This document shows, piece by piece, positions 6,973-13,810 of a stretch of 14,731 nt of DNA; positions within the stretch are counted from its first letter, which is position 1, and the number at the start of each line of letters is the position of its first letter. The notes beneath the pieces are model-generated. The model was not told where the DNA came from. It ran no database searches and saw nothing but the letters and a program-made list of their open reading frames with translations. Source of the stretch: JBEBBU01 sp041158225 (GTDB lineage: Bacteria; Pseudomonadota; Gammaproteobacteria; Methylococcales; Methylococcaceae). The translations under genes and the position numbers were made by a program. The stretch spans positions 1 to 14,731 of the forward strand of contig JBEBBU010000161.1 in NCBI GenBank assembly GCA_041158225.1. Direction: 5' to 3'.

Positions 6973-7733
6973 CAGGCTTCCCCTTCAATACTGGCCAGCG
7001 CCTGACCAGGAGCTCCCAGCAGAAGCGTAGCTGCGACGACTGACAGCGGCGGTACTAACAGATTCAGCAGGGGAACCAGAAGCAGGAGTGTCACCATGCC
7101 GCCAAAGGAAAAAACACCGATGGCGCGTCTGACCAGATATTGCTGCTGTTCCGTGAAGCCAAGTCCCATGATCTCCATGGGATAGGCAAGATATTCCGCT
7201 GCCATGAACCACAGGGTGTATAACAGCCATAACGGCGCCGCAAGCACATTGAGCCCAGGCACACAGGACAGCAGGAGCAGGGGAAGCATTTTGTTCAGGC
7301 TCGCACGCAGACGCTGCCATTCCGTCCCTGCACTCTGCTGCAGGCTTCTGATGAAGCCCTGCGATGATGTATGCGTTGCAGGCAGGCTGCCATGCATCTC
7401 AAGCCAGACCCGCTCTGCAAGCAGACCGTAAAAGGGTGCACCTGCAATGTTCACCAGTACAGTTGCCGACATATAGACCAGCAGAAAGAATGCGGCGGCA
7501 AACAGGGGCCATAACAGCCAGCGGACAAAATCCAGCCAGGAAGGTAAAAGATAGTTGATGACCTGTTCAAAATAATGGGCTGCCAGCATAAAAGCCAGCA
7601 CATAAACCAGCAGATTGATCAGAATAGGCCATATGAAATAACGCCGTGTCGAAGGGACTTTCATCCAGCGCCACGCATCCATGAAGGCCCTGAGCACAGG
7701 GGTGGGACCGTTAAGACCTGGCAGCTCTGTCAT
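6972..7733 (-). CDS. cysZ: CysZ/EI24 family membrane protein, sulfate uptake
   Basis: The 253-residue inner-membrane protein is equal in length to E. coli CysZ and shares its main motifs: a first span in PILINLLVYVLAF, the NIAGAPFYGLLAE segment (95-107), and VPLLNLLVPPLSVVAATLL near the end (220-238). Hydrophobic regions are at about 32-52, 70-97, 148-185 and 208-240. CysZ proteins carry sulfate into the cell for cysteine synthesis. The gene is the first of the minus-strand operon, with a good ribosome binding site, AGGTGGAG (7738-7745), 4 nt before ATG. It overlaps the globin gene by 1 nt. Placement with metA fits a sulfur-amino-acid role. Confidence 0.88.
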   Translation of the reverse strand: MTELPGLNGPTPVLRAFMDAWRWMKVPSTRRYFIWPILINLLVYVLAFMLAAHYFEQVINYLLPSWLDFVRWLLWPLFAAAFFLLVYMSATVLVNIAGAPFYGLLAERVWLEMHGSLPATHTSSQGFIRSLQQSAGTEWQRLRASLNKMLPLLLLSCVPGLNVLAAPLWLLYTLWFMAAEYLAYPMEIMGLGFTEQQQYLVRRAIGVFSFGGMVTLLLLVPLLNLLVPPLSVVAATLLLGAPGQALASIEGEA

Positions 7734-7789
7734 GCTTCTCCACCTCTAGGGTAGTCGTTTCAGTTGATCAAACATAATACAATAGAGCG
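7734..7789. promoter_or_regulatory. Divergent promoter region between cysZ and the ABC transporter operon
   Basis: These 56 bp separate two divergent operons and must hold, or lie close to, both promoters. On the plus strand TACAAT (7778-7783) or CATAAT (7773-7778) resemble -10 boxes. On the minus strand TATTAT (7776-7781, read in reverse) does so. None has a good -35 box at the right distance. An 8-bp palindrome, TTGATCAA (7764-7771), could be a regulator site shared by both directions. If the plus-strand TACAAT is used, the transporter mRNA would be almost leaderless. Confidence 0.35.
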
Positions 7790-8563
7790 ATGCGCTTTTT
7801 TATGGACACCGAACTCTCACCAGAATCTGACTGGAAATATGCAGCCCTGTCGCTCATGCTCATGGGCGTGACATGGGAACTGGTCAGCGCGTATCTGGCA
7901 TCTTCTACCCTGCCATCCCCGCAGGCTGTCATGCATTTTGTCATGCGCGAGAGCGAAAGTGGCGAACTCCAGCACCATCTTGGCATGACGCTTGGACGAA
8001 TGTCTGCAGGGTTCATCATCGCCATGCTGGCAGGCACAGTGACCGGCATGATCCTTGGGCGCCGCCCCATCATCAACAGGATGCTCGAAAGTCTGCTGGT
8101 ACTGCTGCTCAATCTGCCCGCCCTTGTCACCATATTGCTGTGTTATGTCTGGCTGGGACTGAACGAAACTGCCGCGCTCACCGCTGTAGTGATGAACAAG
8201 ATCCCCAATGTGGTCGTGAGCATCCGGGAGGGCGCCCGGGTTCTGGATCCGGAACTGCTGGAAATGGCCAGGGTTTACCAGTTTGGCCGATGGCGAACAT
8301 GGCGACATGTCATCATGCCACAGATGGCACCCTTCATGATGGCAGCTTCACGCAACGGCATTGCACTGGTATGGAAAATCGTTCTGGTTGTTGAACTGCT
8401 CGGCAGAAGCAATGGCGTGGGCTACAAACTGAACATTTATTTCCAGATGTTTGATGTCACAGGTATTCTTGGCTATACCCTGTGCTTTGTGGCGATCATA
8501 CAACTGATAGAACTTCTGGTCATCCAGCCTCTGGAGACCCGCATCAACCAGTGGCGCTCATGA
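7790..8563 (+). CDS. ABC transporter permease, SsuC/TauC (nitrate/sulfonate/taurine) type
   Basis: The 257-residue protein has about six membrane spans. The opening pattern LPSPQAV ... HHLGMTLGRMSAGF (41-75) and the cytoplasmic EAA loop LLEMARVYQFGRWRTWRHVIMP (156-177) place it in the BPD-transporter family that includes SsuC, TauC, NrtB and ThiX-like permeases. Such proteins form the channel for sulfonates, taurine, nitrate, bicarbonate or pyrimidine precursors. The substrate cannot be told, and no periplasmic binding protein is encoded next to it. The start at 7790 has only a weak GAG upstream; an in-frame ATG four codons later is possible. Its stop overlaps the ATPase start (ATGA), indicating translational coupling. 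Confidence 0.88.
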   Translation: MRFFMDTELSPESDWKYAALSLMLMGVTWELVSAYLASSTLPSPQAVMHFVMRESESGELQHHLGMTLGRMSAGFIIAMLAGTVTGMILGRRPIINRMLESLLVLLLNLPALVTILLCYVWLGLNETAALTAVVMNKIPNVVVSIREGARVLDPELLEMARVYQFGRWRTWRHVIMPQMAPFMMAASRNGIALVWKIVLVVELLGRSNGVGYKLNIYFQMFDVTGILGYTLCFVAIIQLIELLVIQPLETRINQWRS

Positions 8564-9321
8564 CACTCAGGATCAACATCAGAAAAAAGCGCTTCCCGCT
8601 AGCCAGATCCGGTGAATACCGCATCGTCATAAGGGATTTTACGCTTTGCCTGGCATCGGGCACCTACTGTTGCCTGGTAGGTCCCTCGGGATGCGGCAAA
8701 AGCACACTACTGCACATGGTAGCAGGCATGGATCGGGACTATGAGGGTGGGATTGAATATCCTGCGGATGTTGAAACTGAGCTTTCATCATCTCTGTCCT
8801 ATGTGTTTCAGGAACCAAGACTTCTGCCCTGGCGCACCGTGCTGCAGAATATAAGTCTGGCCAGGGTTAGTGCAACCCGGCACCGCTATACTGACGAAGC
8901 TGAAATGTTTGATCTGCTTGAGTTTATGGGACTTTCGCCGGTGCTGCATGAGTACCCTGGTCGGCTTTCGCTCGGCATGAACCGTCGCGTAGCGCTGGTC
9001 AGGGCGCTGGTCAGGGAACCTCGCATCATGCTGCTGGACGAGCCGCTCGCCTCTCTGGATGCCCCCACCGCCAGAAGAATCCGCCAACTCCTGCTCGGTG
9101 CATGGCAAAAGCAGCCTCATACCGTGCTGCATGTAACCCATGACCTGCCAGAAGCACTTGCCATGGCAGATAGTATCGTTTTTCTTGAGAGGGATCCCAT
9201 GCGCATCATGCATCAACTGGATATCGATACACCACGTTCCCAAAGAGAAGAGAATGGCTGGCAGCAGGCATTCCTTGCCGATGCCATGGTCAGGCAACCT
9301 CTGCTGCGTGGTCTGCTGTGA
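8560..9321 (+). CDS. ABC transporter ATP-binding protein, SsuB/TauB type, with altered signature motif
   Basis: The 253-residue ATPase powers the adjacent permease. Walker A GPSGCGKST is at 41-49, the Q-loop glutamine at 84 (YVFQEPRLLPW), Walker B MLLDEP with Glu161, the D-loop SLD (165-167), and the switch histidine His194 (HVTHD). The signature motif reads LSLGM (136-140) where SsuB/TauB proteins have LSGGM/LSGGQ: the first glycine is leucine, while the second is kept. The following NRRVALVRAL is normal. The ATG at 8560 shares an ATGA with the permease stop and is preferred. The frame also stays open upstream to an ATG at 8482, but those residues lie inside the permease gene and look like chance. 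The stop overlaps the next gene's GTG start. Confidence 0.9.
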   Translation: MTLRINIRKKRFPLARSGEYRIVIRDFTLCLASGTYCCLVGPSGCGKSTLLHMVAGMDRDYEGGIEYPADVETELSSSLSYVFQEPRLLPWRTVLQNISLARVSATRHRYTDEAEMFDLLEFMGLSPVLHEYPGRLSLGMNRRVALVRALVREPRIMLLDEPLASLDAPTARRIRQLLLGAWQKQPHTVLHVTHDLPEALAMADSIVFLERDPMRIMHQLDIDTPRSQREENGWQQAFLADAMVRQPLLRGLL

Positions 9322-9773
9322 GACCGCAGAAGGAAAACACATGTCTGCAATGGCATGCCAGAGCGGATCATGAAATGCTTGAACATATTCTTCCCGAACT
9401 GGAACAGCGCCTGCAATCCAGTACCTGCTCACATACGACCCAGCAAAGGCTTCAGCTGATCGCCGAAGAACTCATGACCAACACCATCAAGTATGGTTAT
9501 CCTGACCAGCCTCAGGGAAGTTTTACTCTTGCCATCAACATTCACCAGAAAAGTGCTGAAATCATTTATACCGACGACGGCATTCCCTTTGATCCGACAC
9601 ACCCCCCCGAAGTGGATACTGGACTCAGTGTTGCGGACAGGCCCATTGGCGGACTCGGCCTGCATCTTATCGCACAGTTATGCCCTGATTCCCATTACTG
9701 CCGTACCCAGGGACAAAACCAGCTCAGACTGGTGCTGGCCATGACTGATACCATCAATGCCCCTCTCCCCTAA
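9318..9773 (+). CDS. RsbW/SpoIIAB-like HATPase (anti-sigma factor/serine kinase type)
   Basis: The 151-residue protein is a single GHKL ATPase domain of the HATPase_c_2 class. The N-box is EELMTNTIKYG (50-60), with the Mg-binding Asn55. The G1 box is TDDGIPFDP (85-93), and the G2 box GGLGLHLIAQL is at 111-121. RsbW and SpoIIAB proteins with this layout bind sigma factors or phosphorylate STAS-domain antagonists in partner-switch systems. Here there is no neighbouring sigma factor or STAS gene, so the target is unknown. The GTG start overlaps the ABC ATPase stop (GTGA), pointing to coupled translation with the transporter. An ATG start at 9341 is not in this frame; the next in-frame ATG (codon 20, 9375) would trim the first strand. 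Confidence 0.82.
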   Translation: MRPQKENTCLQWHARADHEMLEHILPELEQRLQSSTCSHTTQQRLQLIAEELMTNTIKYGYPDQPQGSFTLAINIHQKSAEIIYTDDGIPFDPTHPPEVDTGLSVADRPIGGLGLHLIAQLCPDSHYCRTQGQNQLRLVLAMTDTINAPLP

Positions 9774-9801
9774 AGACTGATACTACACCGGCCGCTACTC
9801 C

Positions 9802-9821
9802 GGGCAGAACCTTATCTGCCC
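9802..9821 (+). other. Stem-loop in the leader of the Calx-beta gene
   Basis: GGGCAGA (9802-9808) and TCTGCCC (9815-9821) form a perfect 7-bp stem with the loop ACCTTA. It ends 13 nt before the AAGGAG ribosome binding site. Only four T residues follow, and at a distance, so it is a poor intrinsic terminator. It could protect or set off the downstream mRNA, or weaken read-through from the transporter genes. Confidence 0.45.
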
Positions 9822-9847
9822 CAACCGAGTTTTCAAGGAGCCTGGTC

Positions 9848-11476
9848 ATGCCCATACTTTCTGTACAACCCATGACAGCCGTAGAAGGCAATGACCAGAA
9901 AAAGCATAAGGTCTACTTTCTTGCAAGCCTCTCGGCGCCTGCCGGGCAGGATGTGACATTCAAATATAAAACCCTTGCACTGCCCAAGGATAAAGCCATA
10001 GCAGGGCAGGATTACACTGCCATACCAGAAGACAATGCGGTTAGCGTCACTATAGCCGCCGGACAGACCCTAGCCTACCTGCCCGTCGAAATCATTGGCA
10101 ACGCCACGCAGGATGGCGACAGGACTTTTTCCATAGCCATTTTTGATGTTGCAGGAGCTGCCATACAGGGCAAAGCTGGCGGTGAACTGGCTGCCGCAGC
10201 AACCATCAAGGATGATGAAGTGAGCCTGTCCGTGGGCAATGCCAGTATCATGGAGGGCAGCCCAGGCAAACCATCCCGGGATATGTGGTTTCCGCTGACG
10301 CTATCGGCACCGGCAAAACAGGATGTGGTGGTCAGATACGCTACCAGCGCAGACAGCAAAAGCAAGGCCGCCGCCACTGGAGGTGACGCATCCGGGGAAG
10401 GTATGGATTACCTGAATATTTCAGATGCGACGATCACCATTCCCAAAGGCCAGATGACAGCTTATGTACCCGTTGCAGTATGGGGCGACCAGCTTGTGGA
10501 AAGCAATGAAACATTTGCACTTGTCATCAGCGAAGTTAGCGGTGCCGGCATGGCCAAGGGCAAAAACAGCGCCCTGGGTACCATCCTTGACGATGAAAGC
10601 ACCGCCACACCAGCTCCCGCCCAGTTGCAGCTGTCTTCAGCCAGGGTTGTGGAACCGGATACAGGTTCCATCGTCATGGACTTTGCCATCATGCTGTCAG
10701 CACCTGCCAGCACCACGATACAGATTGATTACCGGACCAAAGACCTTCCCCTGCCAGTCACCACCACAACCGGCAACAGTACATCTGCTGGCACCACCAC
10801 GACTTCTGGTTCAGGCGTGGCCACCAACAGCCCTGCTGTTCCACGCGCCATCGCCCGCAAGGATTATCTGCCCGAAAAAGGAACACTGGTCATCAAAGCT
10901 GGAGAGACAAGAGGCGATATTCGTGTCAATGTACTTGCCGATGACCTGCAAGAGGCTGATGAACTTTTCAATCTGGTACTTTCCAATGCACGTGGCGTGG
11001 CGCTGGATGCCAGCAACAGCAAATCGCTGACGCTCACTGGCACGATTCAGGATCATGCCTATCCCGTGCTTTCCGCACAGGCCCCCTCCTGTCTGGAGGG
11101 CACACGTAGCAGTGGTAACAGCGATATGATTTTTACCCTTACCCTTTCTGAAACGAGCAGGTATCCAGTTTCCCTCAAATTTGCAACGGGCAGCAAAACA
11201 GCTACCGACCTTACAGGGGCCCTGCAGAAAAAGGACTTCCAGCCTGTCTCAGGCAAGCTGACCTTCAGTCCTGGAGAAACCATCAAGTACATTCATGTGC
11301 CCATCGTCCCTGACCGTATTGGTGAGCCCAGTGAAACCGTCAGACTGGTACTTGACAAACTTGTAGGCGCTGATTTTCCGGCCAGCACAGCTTCTGCCGC
11401 AACGCCTGTTGCAAGCCAGCCGCAGCTTGTCATCATAGGTACCATCCTTGATGACGAGCCTACCGTTATAGTGTAA
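9848..11476 (+). CDS. Calx-beta repeat protein without visible secretion signal
   Basis: A 542-residue, almost cysteine-free protein (only Cys415) made of four tandem Calx-beta-like domains, roughly 1-124, 125-250, 258-402 and 405-540. Each carries the Calx-beta pattern: an E-G-style opening, FxLxLSxP in the first sandwich, a DY/DF motif (GQDYTAIP, GMDYLNIS, RKDYLPEKG, KKDFQPVSG), an AGQT/AGET turn, an acidic D-x-x-x-E-x-x-E-x-F stretch, and a closing G-T-I-x-D-D-E. Such domains bind Ca2+ and are usually found in surface adhesins. The third domain has a Thr/Ser/Gly-rich insert (303-331). There is no signal peptide, membrane span, RTX nonapeptide or anchor. The end (DDEPTVIV) might be a type I secretion tail, but that is a guess. 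A strong AAGGAG (9835-9840), 7 nt before ATG, fixes the start. Confidence 0.82.
   Translation: MPILSVQPMTAVEGNDQKKHKVYFLASLSAPAGQDVTFKYKTLALPKDKAIAGQDYTAIPEDNAVSVTIAAGQTLAYLPVEIIGNATQDGDRTFSIAIFDVAGAAIQGKAGGELAAAATIKDDEVSLSVGNASIMEGSPGKPSRDMWFPLTLSAPAKQDVVVRYATSADSKSKAAATGGDASGEGMDYLNISDATITIPKGQMTAYVPVAVWGDQLVESNETFALVISEVSGAGMAKGKNSALGTILDDESTATPAPAQLQLSSARVVEPDTGSIVMDFAIMLSAPASTTIQIDYRTKDLPLPVTTTTGNSTSAGTTTTSGSGVATNSPAVPRAIARKDYLPEKGTLVIKAGETRGDIRVNVLADDLQEADELFNLVLSNARGVALDASNSKSLTLTGTIQDHAYPVLSAQAPSCLEGTRSSGNSDMIFTLTLSETSRYPVSLKFATGSKTATDLTGALQKKDFQPVSGKLTFSPGETIKYIHVPIVPDRIGEPSETVRLVLDKLVGADFPASTASAATPVASQPQLVIIGTILDDEPTVIV
10577..11451 (+). repeat. Direct repeat GGTACCATCCTTGA at Calx-beta domain ends
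   Basis: The 14-mer is identical at 10577-10590 and 11438-11451, where it encodes the G-T-I-L-D closing motif of domains two and four. It reflects duplication of the protein domain and is not a mobile-element repeat. Confidence 0.55.
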
Positions 11477-11509
11477 AAATTATGCCTGTAATTTTCTGAT
11501 GGCAGGCTC

Positions 11510-13450
11510 ATGAACAACCGCAACAATACTCAGCAGAACAATGCATATGAATTTACGGAGCGGGATACGGCATGGCTAAGGCTGTCACGCACAGATCCTG
11601 ACCGATTCTGGGATGAGCGGGCACGCGAGTATCTGCATTGGGACAGGTCATGGGACAAAGTGCAGGACTGTGATTTTCACGCCGCCAGAATCGCCTGGTT
11701 TCCTGGTGGAAAACTCAATGTAAGCGTCAACTGTCTTGACAGGCATCTCGCAGAAAGATCGCACCTGCCAGCCATCCTTTGGGTCGGCGATCATCCTGAA
11801 CATAGCAGAACCATCACTTATGCAGAACTGCACCGTGATGTCTGCCGCCTGGCCAACAGCCTGCTGTCACTTGGTATTTCCCGCGGGGACAGGGTCTGCA
11901 TCTATCTGCCGATGATTCCGGAAGCTGCGGTTGCCATGCTGGCATGCAGCCGGATAGGTGCCGTACATTCCGTGGTATTTGCCGGATTTTCAGCCGAGTC
12001 ACTGAAAGACCGGATAATGGATTCGGGCTGCAAAGTGCTGATATGTGCCGATGAAGGCAGGCGCCACGGACAGAGCACCCCACTTAAAAACCATGTCGAT
12101 ACAGCCCTGGCTGAATGCCCACAAGTCAGCCAGGTCATCGTTGTACGCCATACGGGCGGCGCTATTGCCTGGCGACACGAACGCGATATCTGGTACCACG
12201 AATGCATGGCATCGGCATCCGATACCTGTCCCGCTGCCAGTATGGATGCCTGTGATCCTCTTTTTATCCTCTACACTTCGGGTTCCACCGGCAAACCCAA
12301 AGGTATTGTCCACGCCTGTGGTGGCTATCTGCTGTATGCAGGCATGACGCATCACAAGGTATTTGATTACCGCAAGGGAGATGTCTACTGGTGTACGGCA
12401 GACATAGGCTGGATAACTGGTCATACCTATGTGGTCTATGGGCCACTGGCGAACGGCGCAACCACTGTCATGTTCGAGGGTGTTCCTGCATGGCCCACGC
12501 CTGACCGACTCTGGAACATCATTGATGAACACAACATCAGCGTGTTTTACACCGCACCTACCGTGATCCGTTCGCTGATGGCCTATGGCAATGAGCATCT
12601 GAAAAGCACTCACCGCTCATCCCTGCGCGTGCTTGGCTCGGTTGGAGAACCCATCAATCCTGAAGCATGGCAGTGGTATTTCAGCGAGGTGGGGCATGGA
12701 AAAACGGCAGTTGTCGATACCTGGTGGCAGACAGAAACCGGCGGCATCCTCATCACTCCCCTGCCCTGCGATACCCACCCCAAACCTGGCTCGGCTTCGA
12801 CGCCTTTTTACGGTATTGAGCCCGCCATCCTCTCGCCATCCGGAACACCCGTCACTGATACAGCCGAGGGCGCCCTTGTCATCAGTGCATCATGGCCAGG
12901 TCAGGCCATCGGCATCCACAATGACCCGGACAGATTCAGATCTACCTACTTTGATCCTTTTCCTGGCTACTACTTCAGCGGCGATGGAGCACGGCAGGAT
13001 AACGATGGCCATTACTGGATCACAGGGCGCATTGACGATGTCATTAATGTTTCGGGACACCGGCTGGGTACGGCTGAAATTGAAAGTGCGCTGGTGCTTC
13101 ATCCACAGGTTGCAGAAGCCGCTGTTGTGGGCTTTCCTCACGACATCAAGGGACAGGCCATTCATGCTTTCATAACCCTGATGCAAGGGGCCATGCCGTC
13201 CGATAAACTCGCCAAAGAACTGAACACACTGGTGCGCCATGAAATCAGCGCCATAGCATGCCCCGAGCGGATTCAGTGGGTCTCCTCATTGCCCAAAACA
13301 CGCTCAGGCAAGATCATGCGCCGCCTGCTACGCAAGATTGCAGCCAATGATCTTGACCAGCTGGGAGACACAAGCACCCTCTCTGACCCACAAGTACTGG
13401 AAGAAATTATCCAAAACGTCCCAAAGCCGGTTAGAATGACCGCAGACTGA
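11510..13450 (+). CDS. acs: Acetyl-CoA synthetase (AMP-forming)
   Basis: Acs joins acetate, ATP and CoA into acetyl-CoA through acetyl-AMP. The 646-residue length and end-to-end similarity to E. coli Acs (652) make this secure. The phosphate-binding loop is YTSGSTGKPKG (255-265). The acetate pocket is at DTWWQTETGG (403-412), including the Trp that limits substrate size. The hinge region is YFSGDGARQDNDGHYWITGR (488-507), then INVSGHRLGTAEIE, and the catalytic lysine that is acetylated in relatives is Lys601 in PKTRSGKIMRR. The ATG at 11510 has a weak GGCAGG upstream; translation may depend on coupling. It lies 33 nt after the Calx-beta gene and 21 nt before the P-II gene. Confidence 0.97.
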   Translation: MNNRNNTQQNNAYEFTERDTAWLRLSRTDPDRFWDERAREYLHWDRSWDKVQDCDFHAARIAWFPGGKLNVSVNCLDRHLAERSHLPAILWVGDHPEHSRTITYAELHRDVCRLANSLLSLGISRGDRVCIYLPMIPEAAVAMLACSRIGAVHSVVFAGFSAESLKDRIMDSGCKVLICADEGRRHGQSTPLKNHVDTALAECPQVSQVIVVRHTGGAIAWRHERDIWYHECMASASDTCPAASMDACDPLFILYTSGSTGKPKGIVHACGGYLLYAGMTHHKVFDYRKGDVYWCTADIGWITGHTYVVYGPLANGATTVMFEGVPAWPTPDRLWNIIDEHNISVFYTAPTVIRSLMAYGNEHLKSTHRSSLRVLGSVGEPINPEAWQWYFSEVGHGKTAVVDTWWQTETGGILITPLPCDTHPKPGSASTPFYGIEPAILSPSGTPVTDTAEGALVISASWPGQAIGIHNDPDRFRSTYFDPFPGYYFSGDGARQDNDGHYWITGRIDDVINVSGHRLGTAEIESALVLHPQVAEAAVVGFPHDIKGQAIHAFITLMQGAMPSDKLAKELNTLVRHEISAIACPERIQWVSSLPKTRSGKIMRRLLRKIAANDLDQLGDTSTLSDPQVLEEIIQNVPKPVRMTAD

Positions 13451-13471
13451 CACAATAACAGGAGCTTATAC

Positions 13472-13810
13472 ATGAAACTCGTGACTGCAGTGATCAAGCC
13501 CTTCAAGCTGGACGATGTCAGGGAGGCACTTTCCGATATTGGTGTCACCGGCCTTACCGTAACTGAAGTCAAGGGATTTGGCAGACAGAAAGGTCATACC
13601 GAACTTTACCGTGGCGCCGAGTATGTCGTGGATTTTCTTCCCAAAGTCAAAGTCGAAGTGGCGCTCAGCGACGACATGACTGAATCAGCCGTAGATGCCA
13701 TCATCAAGGCCGCGAATACGGGCAAGATTGGTGACGGCAAGATTTTCATTGCGCCACTGGAGCAGGTCATACGCATACGTACCGGTGAAACTGGCGATCA
13801 GGCGGTCTAA
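13472..13810 (+). CDS. glnB: P-II family nitrogen regulatory protein
   Basis: The 112-residue trimeric signal protein senses 2-oxoglutarate and ATP/ADP and controls nitrogen metabolism through partners such as glutamine-synthetase adenylyltransferase, NtrB or AmtB. The first signature, KGFGRQKGHTELYRGAEY, ends in Tyr51, the T-loop residue uridylylated by GlnD. The second signature is TGKIGDGKIF (83-92), with the conserved C terminus IRIRTGE. The start MKLVTAVIKPFKL is common in GlnK, while Asp54 and the lack of an amtB beside it favour GlnB, so the GlnB/GlnK choice is uncertain. AGGAG (13460-13464) is 7 nt before the ATG. It follows acs by 21 nt, and its stop overlaps that of flgA on the other strand by 4 nt. 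Confidence 0.95.
   Translation: MKLVTAVIKPFKLDDVREALSDIGVTGLTVTEVKGFGRQKGHTELYRGAEYVVDFLPKVKVEVALSDDMTESAVDAIIKAANTGKIGDGKIFIAPLEQVIRIRTGETGDQAV

Noticed and set aside
7764..7771. TTGATCAA as an FNR site
   Set aside because: FNR sites need TTGAT and ATCAA half-sites separated by four bases; here they overlap.
7873..8394. 173-codon plus-strand frame within the permease gene
   Set aside because: It is a +2 shadow of a clear membrane protein, with His/Arg/Cys-rich composition and no motif.
8482..8559. N-terminal extension of the ABC ATPase from an ATG at 8482
   Set aside because: It overlaps the permease coding end by 26 codons and lacks similarity to SsuB/TauB N termini; the ATGA start at 8560 fits better.
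11484..11507. Inverted repeat GCCTG/CAGGC between the Calx-beta gene and acs
   Set aside because: Arms are only 5 bp with a 14-nt loop and no T-tract; not convincing as a terminator or riboswitch.
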